From assembly GCA_004764695.1 (NCBI GenBank), contig SMSO01000037.1, positions 1,348,247 through 1,412,246 on the forward strand: a stretch of DNA of 64,000 nt, given 5' to 3'. Each line of letters begins with the position of its first letter. The stretch's first letter is position 1. This document shows, piece by piece, positions 41,015 through 52,370 of this stretch. A program made the translations under genes and the position numbers. The notes under the pieces are model-generated. The model had not been told where the DNA came from. It worked only from the letters and a program-made list of their open reading frames with translations, and searched no databases. Source of the DNA: Schizochytrium sp. TIO01 (lineage: Eukaryota; Sar; Bigyra; Thraustochytrida; Thraustochytriidae).

Positions 41015-42451
41015 GCCGCTCGGACCTTTAGAGTTACGGGAAACGTCCTCGCAAAGTTCGTTCGTTCGTTCGTTCGTTCAAGGTTTGTTGCTTTCAAGAT
41101 TGACAACCTCGGAAAAGACAGAGTGTGCAAACGACACTCCATAGCGTTTCCGTTATATGAAGGCCTAGTCAACGTGGAAATTCGATTGAAAATCCAACCC
41201 ATCATTTCGGGATTAAATTTGGGATGGACGTTGGGATGGCATTTATGGTGTAAACACATAGTTTCGACGCTGGGAATCGACGGCGGAATGGTTAGGGTGG
41301 CTTGATTAGCTGAAAGTAGACGCTGAAGCAATTTACGTCATTAGAATGAGTGTTACTATGTTATTTTTTAATATTAATTATTTTATTTTATTTTTAATTT
41401 AAACTAGAATAAAAGAAGAATGCGAAGGTCCAAATGAGCGTTAAATTAGACATATCTCCTGAGCGGAAAGAGAGTAAGAGAATAAGCCCAATGGAGATCT
41501 CTGCTGTGTTAAATGGCGAAGATTTCGAATGTCAGATGACCAGAGACAGCTTGTCCTAACGAGACAGTGTAGGAGGCTTGGCCATTTAGAATGAATGCAT
41601 AACGCCTATCTACAAATTGTATTCTAGCTTCGCAGCACATGCGGTACAGCCTGTGTTAAGCTTCAACGCAGGTTTGGCCTTTTGAGTGGTCATAGAAACT
41701 GTGGATTCAATTTGATAGCACATTCATTCCCCATGCATGAATGGATTTAACACTAGTTGACCAATGCGTTAGTTTTATATTACACTTGCAGCGAAATAAA
41801 CAAGGTATCGCACATGTCTTTGTATCATCGACCATACCTACGGTAGCGCATAGACCATGGCCATAACACCCTCCATCTTTACAAGTGCTTGGTACTCCGT
41901 AAGATGCACACCACCTGAATAACTATGACCCTTACCCTCGCAGGTCTCACCTTTTTCTTGCACAACTGATTCATCAGCTTCCAGGTGCCCTTCGCCAAGA
42001 GCTTGGTCATCTCCTGAAAGCCTGCAAGCTGCGAATCAATCTTCGAATCAATCTCCAAATCAATCCAGAGCCTTTTGCTCATCTTGAAGCGCCTCCGCCT
42101 CGCGTTCTCTGCTCCTATTCTGCACTAAGTAATCTTAGCACCCAGCATGTTTGGAGGCTTCAAGAATACATACAGCATTGCAGTTCATCATCGCTCTGAA
42201 AGAGGGGATACCTGACAACACTAGCGTCTCTTAGCGGTGATGGGTGGCATCGAAAACATTTCGCTGTCGTGATGTTCGTATCGAGCACGATATACGCTTG
42301 CTTCTTGGTTTGGTCACAAGATTTGCAGTTTCAATCATCATGATGGCAGCGGTAGCGCTTTATGTATACCATGTATATTTATTATTTAAAGAATTAGGGA
42401 AAAGGAGGAAGATTTAGCATTTTTGTAGGTTATAAAATTATTTTTTAATTA
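41015..42451. other. divergent spacer between RIC8 and the CSC1 gene
   Basis: This has a short (GTTC)n tract at 41057-41079 just upstream of RIC8 and an AT-rich block at 41355-41400. It should hold two promoters. No coding region is seen. Confidence 0.5.
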
Positions 42452-45400
42452 ATGATTCGTTCGACTCGAAAGCGTCAAAATGGTTCAAGAAATCCAAATC
42501 TGATCTGCACAGAGCCCAACCGAAGCAGTCAGGCTGGCACAGGCGAGGACGGACCTGATCACAACGTTGATATGGCCCTGCCAGACCTCTCTTCCACCAT
42601 GGACGGCGGAGGTACCTCGCCTCCTACGGCCACACCGCCAGACAAGTCTCAGGTAGAGGCTTCCATCCTTATCTATGGAGCCCTCGTCGCGATCTCGTTG
42701 GCACTCTACTCTATACTGCGTAAAAGGTGTGCTCGCGTCATGACGCCAGCTCTTGCTCAGGGTGACCTTCCTCGCGCCCAGGAACTTACACCACTCGCAT
42801 CAACAGCAGCGGACTTTACTTCACATCGTTTCCCCCAAAATCAAAAGAATCAACAGCGTGTTGGTGGAGATGGGAATGTGAGGCCTGGTACAATTCTTTT
42901 GGGGGGTGTTGATCATGGACTGGATGTTGAAAATGGCAGGCTCGCAAGTCATAACCGTGAAGATGCGGATGATGAAGAAAAGACTTCGCTACTCTCGTCA
43001 GGCATGACACCTAGTTCATGGAGAAACCCTTCCACATGGGGAACTAGCTGGAGAAACACGGTCCTGGGAAGACAGTCTGATAGGGATCAGGCTAGGAAGC
43101 GCCGTGACCATCATCGCGATAGGTCCACATGTAGCAAGGCTTGTAGCAAATGCGAGAGTGTCAGCTCACTGGACCTCTCGTGGTCATGGAAAGCATTAGC
43201 ACTGCGAGAACGGGATCTTGTCCGGATTGCTGGTCTTGACGCTTACATTTTCTTAAGGGTGGTGAGGTTTTGCTGGGCAGTTATGACAGGCTATGCTATA
43301 GTTTCACTGTTGTTCCTCATTCCTGTGTACCTCGGACAGCCTATGCCTGCTCGTTGCGTCTCAGTATGCCAGTCGCACGAACTTGCTCACAAAAAGTTTG
43401 ATACAGATCCAGATGACCCATGGGATGCTGCAAGCTGTATTTGTGGCGATATTGATCGCGCAAGTATGGCAAACATCGCATCCAGATCAACTGCGCTTTG
43501 GACCCCAGTGCTGGTCATATACATCTTTACCATGTCTACGCTCTGGGCAGCAAACGTGGAATATCGCGCAATGGTTCGAATTAAACGTCGCTACTGGGGT
43601 GCAGCACCTCCAGAGGCATACTCTGTCCTCGTAGAGCACCTCCCACAGAATCTTCGCGACAGATCTGGCCGTCTACTATATGACTACTTTGATAAAGTCT
43701 TTCCAAACCGTGTGTTTTCTGTGAGTATGGTAGACACTGGTACACCACTCTTTCGGCACTTGAATAAAGTTGGAGCATCACGCAATACGGTTCTTTGGAA
43801 GCTTGAGCGCGCAATTGTGGAGTTCTACAAGGCCCAAGCTGAAACGCGCACTAAACATTGGTATGAGACTCGTATTCCGTGGCTATCAAACAAGTGCTGC
43901 TCCGAGAAGGGTAAATGGGCCATTCTGGATAAGCGCCGAGAAAAGGTTGAATTTCTTCGTGCAGAACTTGACGAGCTCAACCAGGAGTTTCTGACCACAC
44001 GACGGCGTTATGATCGTTTGTGCCATGGATCAGAGTCTATGCCTAACTCCTCAGAAACTTTTGAATCCTTTAAATCATTCGGGACAGTCACGAGTAGTAT
44101 TGATGATAGCTTTGCTGTCCTCGAGCGTAGTGCCGCTTCTCCGCCTCCTGCTAGGACTGCTAGTAAAGAAGCCCACAGTGGTGCAATAGCATCAGAAGAA
44201 AATAATAATGCACTACATCAAACTACTGGAGAGGAGCAAGAAGACGAGGAGGTTGGAGATAACGGGCCGCGAGTACCACCAAGTCGCGACGACCAATATT
44301 TCTCAGGAGCCTTTGTTACTTTCCATACCCTAAAAGCGAGCACAGTAGCATCCCAGACCCAAATTGATAGCCAGTCGGATATGCGAGTCATCCCTGCACC
44401 TGAGCCATTAGACGTGGCATGGGGGAACATTGGAATGTCACTGCACGAACGCGCTGTTCGCAGGGCTGTTACGAAAACTGCTTTTTACCTATTGGTACTG
44501 TTCTGGGGTGTTTTGACCTCAGTTGTTGGCGCGAGTACTTCTACACCGGCATTAGCGCGCCAGTTCCCAGCTGTAGAGCGCCTTTTAGAGGATAACCCCA
44601 ATCTCGAAAGCTACTTGGATATGCTTGCCCCTCTGGTTCTTGTCTCTCTCGTAGGGGTCGTGAATCCTTTGATGAGTGTGCTTGCACGATTTGAAGGCAG
44701 AGTATCAGAAACAGCTGCAGACAAGCGTGCGATGGAACGATACTTTGTTTTCCTAGTTGTGCAGGTTTTCCTCTTTTATAGTATTGCTGGCACCGTGTTT
44801 AAGACTCTTGTAGAGATCTTCCAACAACCAAGCAAGATTGCCCAGACACTGGGTGCTAGTCTACCTCGAAACGCGGCATTCTATCTACAGTTCATTTTTG
44901 TGAAACTCTTTTGGATGTTATGCTTTGAGCTCCTTCGCGTCACGGATTTTATTCTTGCCTTGCTACGTCGTGTTGTGGCTGGGTTTCCGAAAACAGAGCG
45001 AGAGCGTATCTCACTTTTCTGCGGATGCTTTGAATTAAGCTACCCGAGCCCAATCAGTATACCTTCGAGTTTGGCGCAAATCTTATTGGTGTACTTTATC
45101 TCTATTGTTTATGCAGTCGTGCAGCCGCTGATTGTCTTGGTGGCTTTTGCATTTTTTATGCTGGCTAATATTTGTTATACCACCATTATTACAAGTACGA
45201 GCAAACAAATGTACGATAGTGGCGGGCGATTTTGGTGGAATTCAGCTTATCGGTGTATTGTTGCAGGTCTCATCACAAGCCAGCTTACCTTGATTGGTGT
45301 CATGTTTATCAAAGGTGCAATCGGCATGGCCCTTCCAATTTGGCTTCTGGTCTTTGCGACATTATTTGTGGGTTACAAAATTGAAAACCGATACTCCACG

Positions 45401-45706
45401 CTCGTGTCGACGTTGCCTATGCAGCTTGCTGCGGAGTTGGACGAAGTTGCTCCAGCCAGTTCTGTCGAAGTTCGGCCGGCCATGTGGCAATATGGATCCA
45501 AAACATTCCCGGGCCCTGAAGGACCTGAGGTTTTCCACAATGTCTTGAGACCCAGTTCAACACGGTATGAGCCAACAGGTGCACCTGCCAAACATGTATA
45601 CTGCTTTGATCATCCTGTGCTTCAAGAGCAAATTATTGCCAAGTCATTTGGCCTTCGACGCGCCTTTTCTTCACGCTATGGAACTGTATCCTCATCGCAT
45701 TCATAA
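42452..45706 (+). CDS. OSCA/CSC1/TMEM63-family mechanosensitive cation channel
   Basis: This 1084-aa membrane protein has the three-part layout of the calcium-permeable stress-gated channel family (RSN1_TM, PHM7_cyt, RSN1_7TM). TM0 lies at about 71-89 (ILIYGALVAISLALYSIL), TM1 at about 265-297, and TM2 at about 345-372 (TPVLVIYIFTMSTLWA). A large cytosolic region (about 373-670) includes the RNA-recognition-like segment AYSVLVEHLPQNLR and an acidic insertion. A multi-pass channel core follows at about 671-985, with GASTSTPALARQFP after its first helix. These proteins are plasma- or organelle-membrane channels opened by tension or hyperosmotic stress. The start may instead be the ATG at 42572 (MALPDLSS); the preceding 40 residues are polar and without features. 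The cytosolic loop is longer than usual, with Ser/Glu-rich insertions. No intron. Confidence 0.92.
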   Translation: MIRSTRKRQNGSRNPNLICTEPNRSSQAGTGEDGPDHNVDMALPDLSSTMDGGGTSPPTATPPDKSQVEASILIYGALVAISLALYSILRKRCARVMTPALAQGDLPRAQELTPLASTAADFTSHRFPQNQKNQQRVGGDGNVRPGTILLGGVDHGLDVENGRLASHNREDADDEEKTSLLSSGMTPSSWRNPSTWGTSWRNTVLGRQSDRDQARKRRDHHRDRSTCSKACSKCESVSSLDLSWSWKALALRERDLVRIAGLDAYIFLRVVRFCWAVMTGYAIVSLLFLIPVYLGQPMPARCVSVCQSHELAHKKFDTDPDDPWDAASCICGDIDRASMANIASRSTALWTPVLVIYIFTMSTLWAANVEYRAMVRIKRRYWGAAPPEAYSVLVEHLPQNLRDRSGRLLYDYFDKVFPNRVFSVSMVDTGTPLFRHLNKVGASRNTVLWKLERAIVEFYKAQAETRTKHWYETRIPWLSNKCCSEKGKWAILDKRREKVEFLRAELDELNQEFLTTRRRYDRLCHGSESMPNSSETFESFKSFGTVTSSIDDSFAVLERSAASPPPARTASKEAHSGAIASEENNNALHQTTGEEQEDEEVGDNGPRVPPSRDDQYFSGAFVTFHTLKASTVASQTQIDSQSDMRVIPAPEPLDVAWGNIGMSLHERAVRRAVTKTAFYLLVLFWGVLTSVVGASTSTPALARQFPAVERLLEDNPNLESYLDMLAPLVLVSLVGVVNPLMSVLARFEGRVSETAADKRAMERYFVFLVVQVFLFYSIAGTVFKTLVEIFQQPSKIAQTLGASLPRNAAFYLQFIFVKLFWMLCFELLRVTDFILALLRRVVAGFPKTERERISLFCGCFELSYPSPISIPSSLAQILLVYFISIVYAVVQPLIVLVAFAFFMLANICYTTIITSTSKQMYDSGGRFWWNSAYRCIVAGLITSQLTLIGVMFIKGAIGMALPIWLLVFATLFVGYKIENRYSTLVSTLPMQLAAELDEVAPASSVEVRPAMWQYGSKTFPGPEGPEVFHNVLRPSSTRYEPTGAPAKHVYCFDHPVLQEQIIAKSFGLRRAFSSRYGTVSSSHS

Positions 45707-46531
45707 AAATCTGCAGACTCACGTGACTGCATTACGTTAAGGAGGTTTCTTCTTCTATTGCGCGAGTGTGTTTTTCTTCTTCTTTCCAAGCTTCTGCTAT
45801 TGGTTTCTTGTCTTGAAGAGACTCTTCTGTTCCCAAACTTCGATCCAATTTTCTTTTAAACACGTAATTTAGATTTCCTTTTGAGGTTTGTTTTCAACAC
45901 AACAATCAAAACAAAGATCACATGATGCGCTTATCCTTTTCATGCATTGTATTGTATTAATTCCTTCAACTATTTGCATTTAACGACGACAACGAAAAAA
46001 AAGTGTACCTCTAAAGTAGTGCTTTCACCAAAGCACATGGCAAATATAAATAACATTCAATTAGAACAGAAATTTGATGAAGCTATTTTGTTGATTTGAC
46101 ATCATAACCGTGGAAACAAAATCTGGCGTTTCAAAAAAAAATCTTACAAAGAACTAGATTGATGAGCCACCATGTTCAGATTATTAGAAAGTCATATCGT
46201 CTATTAATTCTGATGGCAGAAATTGTGAATGCGAGTAAAGGATGTGAAGATAAAATGATGTATTTGTGTCATAAAGATTTAAGCAGGATTGGAAGCGTGT
46301 TGGCTATCTACCTACTTGGGTTGCTAATTGCAGATGATTGGAGTTTGCCATGTGTTGGTGACAGGATACGAAAGGTCCTGGGGCCCTACGATCTGATCTC
46401 CAAAGAAAATGAAAACTCTACAAGCCAGATGTCATGTTTCAGTAACCTCCTGTATTGCGTTGAAAATGAAGGGATATCATTCCTTTATAGAGGGGGAGAA
46501 AATTTTTTGGTCTGAGGTATGTTCACACAAA
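45707..46531. other. convergent spacer
   Basis: An 825-bp tail-to-tail spacer between the channel and co-chaperone genes, AT-rich with poly-A at 46131-46141. A 118-codon frame at 46159-46515 has no protein character and is not annotated. Confidence 0.5.
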
Positions 46532-47800
46532 TTATTGAATCGTGCGGAACTCAGCGGCCCACTTGTTGAGAGCCTCGTTGACGGCACCAAGAAGGCCGGT
46601 CTTGGGGTCCATCAATGTCTTGGCAATCACTGCTTGGTTGCTGCCCGCCTTCTCGCGATTAGACCAACGCAACTCAGCATCAATGACATTGTCACTAGCA
46701 TCTCCACTCACCTCGTCTGCTGAAACGTCTGGCAAGAAAAGAGTACCAGTAACACGGTTACCTAATGTGTCAACCTGCCAGTCCAGCTCCATGCTGTAGT
46801 CGAACATGTGACGCTTCTTACCACGAGTGAACATGATAGATGCATCGCCATCAATGTTCTTGATGTCTGTCACCTTGATAGTCTCAGATTCTGCGTCACC
46901 GTCACTGTCCACTAGCTGAATTGGGCAAGTCACAGCACCGAGGTATTCCTTCAGCTTCGGCTGAGCCCACTTCGTCATGGGACGCTCTTCAAAGGTACCG
47001 CCATGGTTCCAAGCGGATGCACCCTTGCTAGCAAGCTCTTGTTCCTTGGCCTTGAGAGTCTCCTCATCCTCAAGCTGCTTGGGCTTGTTATCCTTCAGGA
47101 GCTCCTTTTCTTCCTCGGTGAGCTCACGGTTGAAGTACGTAGTCTTGCGCCCATCAGGGAGTGTACGGTATCCACGGAGACTAAGATCCACGTCACCCTT
47201 TTTGCCAGTAGACTTCTTTGAGTCACTAGCAGAATCACTCTCGACCTCCACGATTCTCTTTGACACGAAGGAGTCCTTGGTCAGCTCCGCCTTCTCTTTA
47301 GCAGCCTTCTCGGCACGTTCAGCCTCAATTCTCTTCTTTTCCACTAGTTTCTCGCGACGTTGTGGCATGGCCTTAATCTCCTGTTCAGCTGCTTTGTTGC
47401 CAGGCTCGAGTTCGAGGACCTTCTCGAAACGCTTAGTGGCCTCATCGAGCTTGTCGAGACCCACCTCAGCCTTACCTGCACGGTACCATCCTTTGGACCA
47501 CGAGGCATCGATGGCAATGGCGGATTCTGCGTCCTCAAGAGCTTCTGCAAAACGTCCCATCATCAAGCGCACCATTGAGCGGTTTCCGAAGAGGGCGAAT
47601 GCCTTCGGGTCATGCTCGATAGCCTTGCTATAAAGCACCTCAGCTTCAGGTAGAGACTTTGCAGAAAATGCAGCATTTCCACGACGTTTGAGCTCGTCAA
47701 CAAGTCGCTGGCGGGCCTCTTCGGAGTCTGGAGACGCATTGAGAACGTCGTTGTGCTGGTTACTAGCATAAAACGCACCTGCGTTGGAGTTTGCAGCCAT
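46532..47800 (-). CDS. TPR co-chaperone fused to an AHA1 N-terminal domain
   Basis: This 422-aa protein has three TPR repeats at about 34-135 and an Activator-of-Hsp90-ATPase N-domain at about 260-422. The TPR carries a full two-carboxylate clamp in Hop TPR1-type spacing: Lys38, Asn42, Asn73, Lys103 and Arg107, which in the family bind the EEVD tail of Hsp90/Hsp70. The linker (140-205) is highly charged and coiled-coil-like. A segment GYRTLPDGRKTTYFNRELTE (210-229) precedes the AHA1 domain (SAWNHGGTFEERPMTKWAQ at 262-280, then VTDIKNIDGDASIMFTRGKK). AHA1 stimulates Hsp90 ATPase, so this protein probably docks on the Hsp90 tail through TPR and stimulates it through AHA1. No AHA1 C-domain is present. 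Start ATG at 47800; no intron. Confidence 0.88.
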   Translation of the reverse strand: MAANSNAGAFYASNQHNDVLNASPDSEEARQRLVDELKRRGNAAFSAKSLPEAEVLYSKAIEHDPKAFALFGNRSMVRLMMGRFAEALEDAESAIAIDASWSKGWYRAGKAEVGLDKLDEATKRFEKVLELEPGNKAAEQEIKAMPQRREKLVEKKRIEAERAEKAAKEKAELTKDSFVSKRIVEVESDSASDSKKSTGKKGDVDLSLRGYRTLPDGRKTTYFNRELTEEEKELLKDNKPKQLEDEETLKAKEQELASKGASAWNHGGTFEERPMTKWAQPKLKEYLGAVTCPIQLVDSDGDAESETIKVTDIKNIDGDASIMFTRGKKRHMFDYSMELDWQVDTLGNRVTGTLFLPDVSADEVSGDASDNVIDAELRWSNREKAGSNQAVIAKTLMDPKTGLLGAVNEALNKWAAEFRTIQ

Positions 47801-49154
47801 GGTGATAAAAGCTTTTAAAAAATTAGACCTTCTGAAAGTCTGCGCAGGAGCGACTTTATTTATGAACGTTAGTTTTGCTTCTTTACTTTTTGATTTTTCT
47901 ATTGCAGTTGGTGGAGTCCAACCAGGAAGATTTGTGAAAGAAACACTTCAAGTGAAGGATACAATCAATCTAAAGGATGTGATGAACAATCACAGAACCG
48001 GAATTCGGTAGACCCAGATCTCTAGAAAGGTGCACAGAGATGTCCTTTTTCCCAAAGGAGACTTACCCTGTAAGTGCTGTCAAAATTATAAGAAGAAGCT
48101 CAAGAGGTATCTCTTGTCGCTCTTGCAGTGGCAGCAAATCAAAGCAGCTCTTCCACGTTTGATCCCAACTATAACACTAAACGACGTTTGGCACGCAAAA
48201 GTGCAATAAAAGTCTGCGCAGACCTTTGCACAAACCTCAAGCTAACTATCCGACCTCAAACTCCACCACCTTGAACTAGCTTTGCTTTGTGATTTTGCTG
48301 TTTGATCGATCTGCTGTTCTCTTTGGCTCATTCATATGCTCTTCCTCTCAATATCGTACACATACCGTGCTACCTCTCCCCATAGCTGTGGTTCTAACGT
48401 CTCCTCACAGTAGCCTTAGTGTATCTACTAGAACAAGTACTGTTCTTACCCAATAAGTTTTTCCAGAACGATGCATCATTTACGGGTACCCTTTGGTAGT
48501 ACTCGAGTATACATGTACACACCTATGCGCACCCCAAAAAGGTCCCCATGTGAGTTGTGCAGTCTGCAACAAGACGGCTGGCCCTGGAAGTCCACTTTGT
48601 TGTTTTTCCTCTTGGACTATAGTTCACTTACGATTGAGGGAGTAAGTGAAACTTAATTAATGTATTATAGAGTATTTATTAAAGCTATGATTATTTGGTT
48701 GCTCTTACTATTGAGTAGTTTCTTGATACACATTGCCGGAGAAGTAGTACCTGGCAGTAGACAAGAGCGATTAAACCCAGAGCAGTGCTCGCGTTGCTTT
48801 GCTTCTCCGCGCACCTTTTCTGCGGACTTGGTCGCTGGCCCGTGCTTGAGTTTGCCGAAATAGAGTGCTTAGTAAACCCCTGCTGCCGCGAAACCCGTCT
48901 CTGGACGCCACGCTAGCTCGAGGATCAGACTGCGCCGCGGAGGGAAATTCTCGCGAGCCTTGTAAATCGCCGTTCGTGAACGGAGGCTAGCAGAACTGTG
49001 TCCATTTGGCGATACAACTGACCATAGAGGCTATAGACCGACGTTTGGAGAAGAGTTCTTCTGCGTAGACCACCTGTGATTACAACTAGGAAAGAGTCAA
49101 AACAAGCGTGTTTAGGGACTCCTTGCTTTCTTGTTCATTTTGCCTTTTCCCACG
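47801..49154. other. divergent spacer between the TPR-AHA1 gene and NF-YC
   Basis: About 1.35 kb expected to hold two promoters. I looked for a heat-shock element upstream of the co-chaperone and did not find a convincing one. No coding region is seen. Confidence 0.5.
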
Positions 49155-49802
49155 ATGAACTACAACATGAGTATCAACCACCCCATGGCGCGGACCCAAG
49201 AGTTCGCGCAAATGGTTGCTAAGCTTGATGAGCTGTGGAAGTCTCAGCAACAAGAAATGGAGACTCTGGGAGCTGGGTCTAAGCAGGACTTCAAGCACCA
49301 CAATGATCTTCCTCTCGCACGTATCAAGCGCATTATGAAATCTGATGAGGACGTACGCATGATCAGTGCTGAGGCGCCAATTCTATTTGCTAAAGCGTGT
49401 GAGCTATTCATTCTTGAGCTCACCATTCGCGCGTACGCGTTTTCCGAGTTTCACAAACGTAACGGTCTCGAAAAGGTAAGTTGACTCTGGTGCCCGGCGC
49501 ACGTAATCAGAGAATATTATTGTACTCTTTCTTGTTTCTCCAAAACACGAGCATTGAAACTAACATAGACTTGAAATTGCATGGGGTGCTTCTCCAAATT
49601 CATTGTATCCTGAACGCTTTTACTTGATGAAACATAGGAGGATATTCTTCATGTGCTCGAGGCAACAGATATCTTTGATTTTCTGGCAGAGGTGATTATC
49701 AACCACCCAAAGAGCGGTGGGCCTTCTGGACCGGGGGGGTCACCTTCTCCGGGCCAGGGTGCAGGCGCATCTGGTGGTATGAAGCAGGAGCACTCAGAGT
49801 AA
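49155..49802 (+). CDS. NFYC: NF-YC (CCAAT-binding factor subunit C), two exons
   Basis: Join of 49155-49475 and 49638-49802, giving 161 aa. NF-YC pairs with NF-YB through a histone fold and with NF-YA binds CCAAT promoters. The family signature is plain: [20 protein letters not shown] and [20 protein letters not shown] at 51-90, continuing across the splice as [27 protein letters not shown]. The junction is phase 0: donor aaaag|gtaagt at 49475/49476, acceptor acatag|gag at 49637/49638. The Pro/Gly/Ser-rich tail ([17 protein letters not shown]) is short; the protein lacks the long Gln-rich domain of animal NF-YC. I chose ATG 49155 as the first in frame; the frame is open a few codons upstream without an ATG. 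Confidence 0.93.
49476..49637 (+). other. spliceosomal intron of NF-YC (162 bp)
   Basis: The donor GTAAGT and acceptor CATAG bracket a stretch that would break the histone-fold reading frame. Removing it joins LEK to [16 protein letters not shown], matching the family. Its AT-rich sequence contrasts with the flanking exons. It is the only intron I can support in the window. Confidence 0.9.
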
Positions 49803-52329
49803 ATATATTCTTCTTGTAGATTAGGAGCTCGGGTTCACTTCCCAATAACAAAAATGCATATAGCTTGAGCACCTTTGTGATAGAAATGCTTCTCTAATGA
49901 TGAGCTCTTTCTGATATTTAGTACTTCTATAACCTTTCTTGCATAGATAGCCAATCTCAAACGCAGGACCAATGCTGGAGGACCTGTGCATTCCGGAATA
50001 TACGTAAACATTACGAGTAGTAGCGCTTTAAGTTGTTTAATAATGCCATTTCTTTGGAAAGGCTGTCACTACTTGATAAGATCATCATTTCGCCGCCATA
50101 TACACAATGATTAATCTCAAGGTCTAACACAACTAGCTCCTTCATGATATAATTTTTTTCAAAATAAAACAAATAATAGATAAATGAAAGTAATGAAAGT
50201 TGCTGGTTTTTGTTTTTGATTATTTACTTGCTGGATTTCAGCTCCTTACATTTCGTCAACAAATATTCTTGTTTTTTTTTTGTCAGTTAAATTATGAGAT
50301 CATTTTCATATGTCAGTGGTTGTTCTAGGAAATTTACTTTTGCATCTACTTACTGACCTCCAGACAAAACCTTCTATAGATTTACCAGGCACTAATGATT
50401 TAGAATAAACTTCACTTCAAGATTATACACATGTACGTTTTAAACATGTTGCCTGTTTTGTTTAGCTACGTCCAATCGTTTCACATTACTCATATTGTTC
50501 AGAAACGATCGGGCACACGTTTATCGAATTAGGTCTGAGCTGATGAAACAAGTAAGCATCCTATCGAAACGACAACGTCAATAATTCAGGATCACGCGCA
50601 TTTTATCATCGATTGAAGAACAAGTGGAGTTACAAATTTGAGGATCAAGTTACTTTATTCGTATTCATATACTCCTTTTTCAAATCTCATATTTGAAATG
50701 AATTTTCTTGCTTTCACCCAATGATGAACAGTTCTCACGTGTGTGTGTGTGTGATTGTGGGAGCTCGGAGGACAATTTCTGTTGCGTGGCAAAGTGATCA
50801 AGCTTAAGGTGGATAGCTGACATATTATATCCACCACTTCTCAAAATCTTCTGAAAACACTGCAGTGCACCAACCTCCTTGCCGAGAAAAACGGAACTCC
50901 TTTCTCCTGCTCTTCGATCCAAGTAAATGTTGTTCATGTCACTCTGGTAAGCCACTTCCATATCGTCGCAAAGTTGAGAGTCAGAACAGAAGGCCAGGAT
51001 GCGATGAAGCCGAGCTCTGCTAGCATCTTATTCACATGATTCTTTTCTTATTCTTGCCTAGCACATGACAGGACGTACAACTTGCAAAAAGCACAGACTG
51101 CCAATCTAGATTTTTCGCTTGGAAGTTCAAAGAACTGTTGCAGTACTAGAAGGAGGTAGACTAAGTAAGAGCTTTAGGGTAATATCTACTTCTATTGCCT
51201 ACTAGGCCCACATATTTGATAGTCACGGAGTCCGTATCCTCCACGACATCCTTCAGAGGTTGCTCTTGGCTTTGGGCGGTGAGAAACTCCACAGCGGCTG
51301 CGAAGACTATCATCATATCCTTGGATCTCTTCGAGCATTTCTCATTTCTCAAGGTCTTATCACGATTCACGATTCGGATCAATAATCAATCTCATCTTGT
51401 CGAGGAAGAACGGTTTACAAGCGCGAGCGCCAGCAGAGTTGAGGCCGGGTCAGCTGCTTGATCAAGGAGATCAAGAGTACTACTCCTAATGGACGGTGCG
51501 TCGATGAATTTCTGTTGACAAGTTTTCCGGTGGGTTACCACGACCGCTTCGATGAACGAGCCTTGATATTGCTAACAACGTTTCTAATGTCCGTGAATAA
51601 GTTGCAAGCAATGTTGACCTGAGTGGAAGACGAGCTACATGATAAGGGCGCCAAGGAACCATATTGGTGGTTGTCTATAATTCTTCCACTGGCTGATTGG
51701 GGCTACTTTCTAAAGTCCAGCAATAATTGCTTTTGGGGCGGCGTTCTTTAAGATCCCATGATTACAGACACCAGAAACAATATTTTTTTTCTACATGCAG
51801 TAGCAGCTTTTCTTACGGTAACGTAGTGTAGATTTGGGCTTCTTCTCGGCAGGCACGCTTGCTTACGGCCACTTCATCTCGTATGTCATAGTCTCTCTTC
51901 GCAATCTAAAGACGTTTCACAAGTTTTGTGCTTGCTTTTACAGCGTTCATGGTGCTCTACTTTTTTGTTGCAAAACTCGCATAGTTTTGGTCACGCGCTC
52001 ATTTCTTTAGTCTTCCTTTTAATAAAAAATGTTTCTGTCTATGATAAATAAACGAAGAATAAACAATAGAAATAGTAAATATACATACATATTCCTCCTG
52101 AGGAGTTCTCCTTACCAAGTAATCATAAACTTTAGAAAGCTTCTATAACCCCTTTTTTTTAATGTTTTTTAAACCAAGCCTTACAGCTATTTGAGATAGC
52201 CCTATCTTGCTACTACTTTGATTCGTTCGCTTTTCAGGAAAAGCCAGGACAGTAGGTTCATTTTTTTTTAAAACATTAAAACTTCGATTCGAATTTAGTA
52301 CTATGCAACAGTTAGTTTTGTTCTTTAAT

Positions 52330-52370
52330 CTCTCTCTCTCTCTCTGTAATAATAATAATAATAATAATAT
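52330..52370. repeat. (TC)n then (TAA)n compound microsatellite
   Basis: A TC run at 52330-52345 is followed directly by about seven to eight TAA units. Confidence 0.9.

Noticed and set aside
46159-46515. 118-codon frame in the spacer after the channel gene
   Set aside because: Its composition is like the surrounding AT-rich spacer, and no domain is visible.
47801-47870. Possible heat-shock element upstream of the TPR-AHA1 gene
   Set aside because: The candidate ccttctgaaag has wrong spacing between its TTC and GAA units.
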